Source of the DNA: Biscogniauxia marginata
Taxonomy: Eukaryota > Ascomycota > Sordariomycetes > Xylariales > Xylariaceae
DNA length: 64,000 nucleotides
Assembly: GCA_022695795.1 (NCBI GenBank)
Contig: MU404162.1
Coordinates: 62,001 to 126,000 of the forward strand
Reading direction: 5' to 3'
Shown here: one piece after another, positions 60,383 to 64,000 of the stretch
Position numbering within the stretch: the first letter of the stretch is position 1
How the letters are laid out: the number at the start of each line of letters is the position of its first letter
Made by a program: the position numbers and the translations under genes
Notes under the pieces: generated by a model
Seen by the model: only the letters and a program-made list of their open reading frames with translations
Databases searched by the model: none
Told to the model about the DNA's origin: nothing

Positions 60383-61799
60383 TTAGGAGGCATTACTATC
60401 TTTGCGAAGCATCTCAGCAACATCCGCGTCGATGCCATCATCCGCTCCAAGATCAGGAAAATCATTTCCGTCGTCTAACCGTCGTTTCTTAGACCCGTTA
60501 GCTGAAGTGGGCACTGACTTATATTGGGCAGCCGCGGCTAGATTCGAAAGCATGTCGATTCCTGGTGCGGTAGACCGCTGCAAGTTCGCGTTGTGCGAGA
60601 GATTGGGTGACCATTGGTCGGATTCTTTTGCAAGTGGCTCTGGCTGCTGTGGCGATTCTGGTTCCATCGATGGTGGCGTGAGAGCCTCAACTTCTGGCCT
60701 GTCAGGCTCGGGGGCGGGCTGCTCGTTGAAACCGTTGCCGGGGGTATAAGGCTCATCGTTGGGTAGCCCAGCCATGATGGCTCTCTCGACCTCGGTCTTC
60801 TTCTCCTCAGCCTGTATTTTTCTCTGAACGAATGACTCGAGTTGGTCTTCATCGGATATTAGAGCGGCCTTGTTGGTGTCCAGAATCTTTTGGAGTTCGC
60901 TGACGAGCTCTCTGCGAGCCTTGACACATTGCTCCACAGCTCCTTCGGCCTGGGCTAGGGTCTTGAGAAGCCCACTTAGCCGGGCAGCATAGACAGGAGC
61001 GGAAGGTACAGAACTAGTTGGACCCATCAACTTGTCGTACTCCTGGTTTGCAGAGTTGACCGTAGTCTTGGTGTTCAGGAGTAACTTGGTCACGTTCTGC
61101 TGGGGAGTAACTAGCGGGGCTAGCTCTTGAGGAAGAGAGGCAGCTCCGAAGATGGAACCGCCCAGACCGGCCTTGCCACTGCCACGAGCTTTGTCGAGGT
61201 CTGTCCCGTGTCGTCAGTAAGTGAAAATTTGCATTATTGCTAGGCGGCACTAGCTTACCATGGATACGGGCTTCGACGGCCTCCTGGATGGGCCCTTCGA
61301 ACACATTACGCTCTCGCCAGACATCCACCACTCTCCGAATCCTTTGCTGTACTTCCGATGGTGCCCCCTTGTAGGCGGTGGCGACCGCTTCAGCGACAGA
61401 GGGCGAAAAGGCAACAAGGAAGTCCTCCTTATGACGGGCCTTTGATTGCTGAGTGACCTCTGTGTTCTCTGTCAGCAATGGCATCCTACATGAAATAGAC
61501 TTTTGGGAAGCCGGCTTACCATTGGCAAGGTAGATGAGATTTAATCGCTTGTGACTTGTGGAGTCCTTCAATCGCTGTAGCCACAGCTGAACGGTGCGAT
61601 CGGCATGACGCCTAAACACACAAACAAGTGAGCATTCTTGAACAAACGACCAAATAGCCAGGACAAAAGATGATCATGTTTGCATGCTAGAATCTGCCTA
61701 CCTGTGGAACATGATCCATTGGGCTACAGTGACGATACTGTCCTGAGTCTCGGACAGCGAAGAGAGCTTTGCCAACACGGCATCATCGGTGTAAGACAT
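60383..61799 (-). CDS. RTT103: Rtt103/RPRD-type CTD-interacting-domain protein
   Basis: Binds the phosphorylated C-terminal domain of RNA polymerase II and assists transcription termination. Four exons: 61799-61702, 61611-61520, 61459-61259, 61200-60383; introns of 90, 60 and 58 bp, phases close, 402 residues, near the 409 of yeast Rtt103. The CID covers about 1-130: MSYTDDAVLAKLSSLSETQD, VTVAQWIMFHRRHADRTVQL, NLIYLANEVTQQSKARHKED, then RRVVDVWRERNVFE. A coiled coil follows (KARRELVSELQKILDTNKAAL), then a Pro/Glu-rich linker and a nuclear-localisation-like KKRRLDDG near the end. Start chosen because MSYTDDAVLAKL begins the first CID helix. It is divergent from clathrin light chain, sharing a 900-bp promoter. 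Confidence 0.93.
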
Positions 61800-62699
61800 G
61801 GCGTACGCGGGATAGGATGGTCGTGTGTACGAATAGTATATAGCCCTGTGCTGAAGGGAGCGGATATGAGAGGGGCTGTTCCCAAGGGCGCTTGCTGGCG
61901 CTCTACTTGCTGTGGTTGTGTGTGCGTGTGCGTGTGCTTTGTTTTGTTTTGTTTATATTCAGGTCAATCTACAGGTTGAGGCGCCAGGATCGTTCAAAAG
62001 CCGGGCAGAGCAATGCAAAAAAACATGTGCTAAGTCTAGCTTCTAGCTACTGAAGGCTGGCTACCTACGTCAAGTGGTCTGGATAGACGGTAGGCCTGTA
62101 GATCTAGTACACACAGAGTGGCTGCTGATGATTGAAGAAAACCGAAAACCCCTCCTGGCTCTGTTGGCGCATCTGGTAGGTGACTGAGATAGATTAATGA
62201 AACTGAGGGATGGTCGATGTGAAATGGAGGAGAGCTCCGTGCGTGCAATCACTTGCACCACGCTCTACCAAGATGTTAGGAATGGGACAAGGATTATCAG
62301 TGGAAGCTGCACGTGATGATAGTACTAGCGGGAGCAGAGACGGACCAATCATGGGTTGTTCCGGATTCACTAACCCATGCTCACGCACGGGTAACGATTA
62401 CGCACTGTCTACTCCGTAAGGTACTTAGTAAATTGCATGGGCCCACTGCCGTCAATGTACCTGCTGCTGCGCGCTAGATTTCCAGGCTGAGATGTGAAGT
62501 GTACCTGGCCTTGCGATTAAGCATCTCTAACCAACCATCCTCTTTAATACAAAACATTCCCCTTTCACCACCCCCTGCAAGCTTCACCCAGAGACATTGG
62601 TGATAGTTCACGAACCTCCCCTTTTTCGCCTCTACATATTGCAATTTTTTGTTTCCTAGCTCATTCTGCTCTCAGCTGCCCTCACCATTAACATCCAAG
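61800..62699. other. bidirectional promoter between RTT103-type gene and clathrin light chain
   Basis: 900 bp with a TG/GTTTT low-complexity stretch at 61914-61962 and a pyrimidine-rich segment just before the clathrin light chain ATG, as is usual for well-expressed fungal genes. No further gene seen. Confidence 0.5.
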
Positions 62700-63540
62700 A
62701 TGGCGGATCGATTCCCATCCTTGGACGACTTCGACTCGGGAGGTATGTCTTGCGCTAGACTCTAATTTATCTATGGGCAGCCAGTCTAACGGAAAACTTC
62801 AAATTTCAAGCCCAGACCGAGATTAAAGAGGCCGGTTCTCCCTCGGCTGATGACTTCCTTGCCCGTGAACGAGCTCTTCTTGGCGACGATGCGACACAAT
62901 TCGCGACCGGTACCGAATCTGCTGCTCTGGCCGATCCTACATCGGATGATCTACTAGGAGGTGGTGAAGGCGGTAATGTTGGGAGCCCAGCCTTTGAGAG
63001 CCAATTCCCCGACATCAACACCGGCAATGAGGTATGTACCTGCTACTCGCCCAAGCGATTTTGCCATCCTGTCCTGATGTCTTCTTTTAGCAAGTCGCGC
63101 CGGGAGGCAGTATCACCGGCCCGTCCGTTACGTATAACTCCGGTTTTGGTGCCTATGTCGAGGAGGAGCAGGAGCCCGAAGTCATCAAGGAATGGCGCGA
63201 GAAGCGAGACGCTGCCAATGCCAGGCGAGCTGAGCAGTTTGCCGTGCAGAAGGCCGAGACGATCAAGGAAGCCCAGCAGAATATCGATGATTTCTACGAG
63301 AACTATAACGCCAAGAAGGAGAAGACTATCGCGCAGACCCGGAAGGACGCCGAGCAGTTCCTGGCTAGCCGAGACGACACGACCTCCGGTGGCACCAGCT
63401 GGGAGCGCATTTCCAAGTTGGTGGATGTGAGCGGCAAAAGCCAGAAAGGTGGCGCTAGTGGCTCGGGCAAGGAGCGCTTCCGTGAATTATTGATGAGCTT
63501 ACGAAAGGATGAGAAGGCACCTGGAGCCGAGGGATACTAG
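62700..63540 (+). CDS. CLC1: clathrin light chain
   Basis: Regulatory light chain of clathrin triskelia on coated vesicles. Exons 62700-62742, 62811-63031, 63091-63540; introns 68 bp (GTATGT donor) and 59 bp (GTATGT donor, CTGAT branch) close in frame for 237 residues. N-terminus MADRFPSLDDFDSGAQTEIK; acidic region DDFLARERALLGDDATQF; then the heavy-chain-binding helix: EPEVIKEWREKRDAANARRA and KKEKTIAQTRKDAEQF. C-terminus has SWERISKLVDVSG and RFRELLMSLRKDE, the conserved light-chain ending. Size and order are standard for filamentous fungi. Confidence 0.95.
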
Positions 63541-64000
63541 ACGTATTCTCAATACTATGCATATAGTAACAGCAATAACCAGGGTCTCGGTCGACTGAGT
63601 TCACCTGCTCGTCATCCTAGACCCTAGGACATGACTATGCTGTCCCCTAAAAAAACCTTGGTTCAGGTTGTACTATACTCTAGACAGGTCCGCGTGGGCG
63701 GGCATTTAGGCTGGCATCAACGGCATTTTTTCAGCCGAGGGCGTAATGAATATGATGGACTGATTCCCCAGCTTGTATGATTCCGGTTGCTTTACTTTAG
63801 GCTAGCTTGCTGTCGCCACGTGCTTCAACTACAAAAAAGGAGGATCGTGTGTAGGAACGTCTCTCGGGAATAACTTTGTTGCTCGATTGATGAAACCTGT
63901 ATAACTGCCTTCGCCTATAGTATCGCCCAACAAATGTTTTCCTTGGATCTACCTCTTCCATACCTTAATTCTTGCCAAACCAGGTATTGTAACCCAAGAC
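63541..64000. other. 3' flank of clathrin light chain
   Basis: 460 bp of non-coding sequence to the window edge; nothing recognised. Confidence 0.5.

Overview
The window is nuclear DNA of a filamentous ascomycete (Pezizomycotina), most likely a sordariomycete. This rests on many short introns (about 50 to 90 bp) with GTRNGT donors and CTRAC-like branch sites, a FlbD-type conidiation Myb regulator, an intracellular O-GlcNAc transferase (absent from budding yeast), an Ato/Gpr1 acetate-transporter family gene, and short AT-rich islands that look like repeat-induced point mutation (RIP). The exact genus is not claimed. About 16 genes are spread over 64 kb, with long non-coding stretches full of a TAGGTA/TACCTA motif.

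Layout: 778-5070 (+) Sec7/PH Arf-GEF; 5674-7697 (-) SRP72; 10110-11612 (+) unrecognised Cys/His-cluster coiled-coil protein; 12575-13995 (+) NCBP3-like cap-binding protein; 14539-16431 (+) unrecognised coiled-coil protein; 5 kb non-coding; 21496-22404 (-) flbD; 3 kb non-coding; 25321-30272 (-) O-GlcNAc transferase; 32206-32952 (-) ribosomal protein L12 (uL11) with five exons; 34334-36924 (-) SEC23; 37621-41722 (-) very long disordered protein; 43483-44973 (+) membrane-anchored zinc-cluster protein with an in-frame TGA; 45673-46853 (+) Ato/Gpr1 transporter containing a nested intron; 47261-47569 (-) Sar1-like GTPase fragment; 49204-51128 (+) family X DNA polymerase (Pol4); 53493-54574 (-) GC-rich monoacylglycerol lipase; 56077-58602 (-) mitochondrial ABC transporter (Mdl1 type); 60383-61799 (-) Rtt103-type CID protein; 62700-63540 (+) clathrin light chain.

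Most genes are core eukaryotic housekeeping. Several act in secretion and membrane traffic (Arf-GEF, SRP72, SEC23, Sar1-like fragment, clathrin light chain), but they are scattered, on both strands and mixed with unrelated genes, so I read this as chance and not as a cluster. No secondary-metabolite cluster, intact transposon, CRISPR array, rRNA or convincing tRNA was found. The most unusual structures are a stwintron-like nested intron at 46144-46268, the truncated Sar1 paralogue beside an AT-rich island, and a 20-21 bp periodic repeat at 55226-55296. Intron boundaries were worked out by eye from splice consensus and reading-frame continuity; they are predictions without transcript support.
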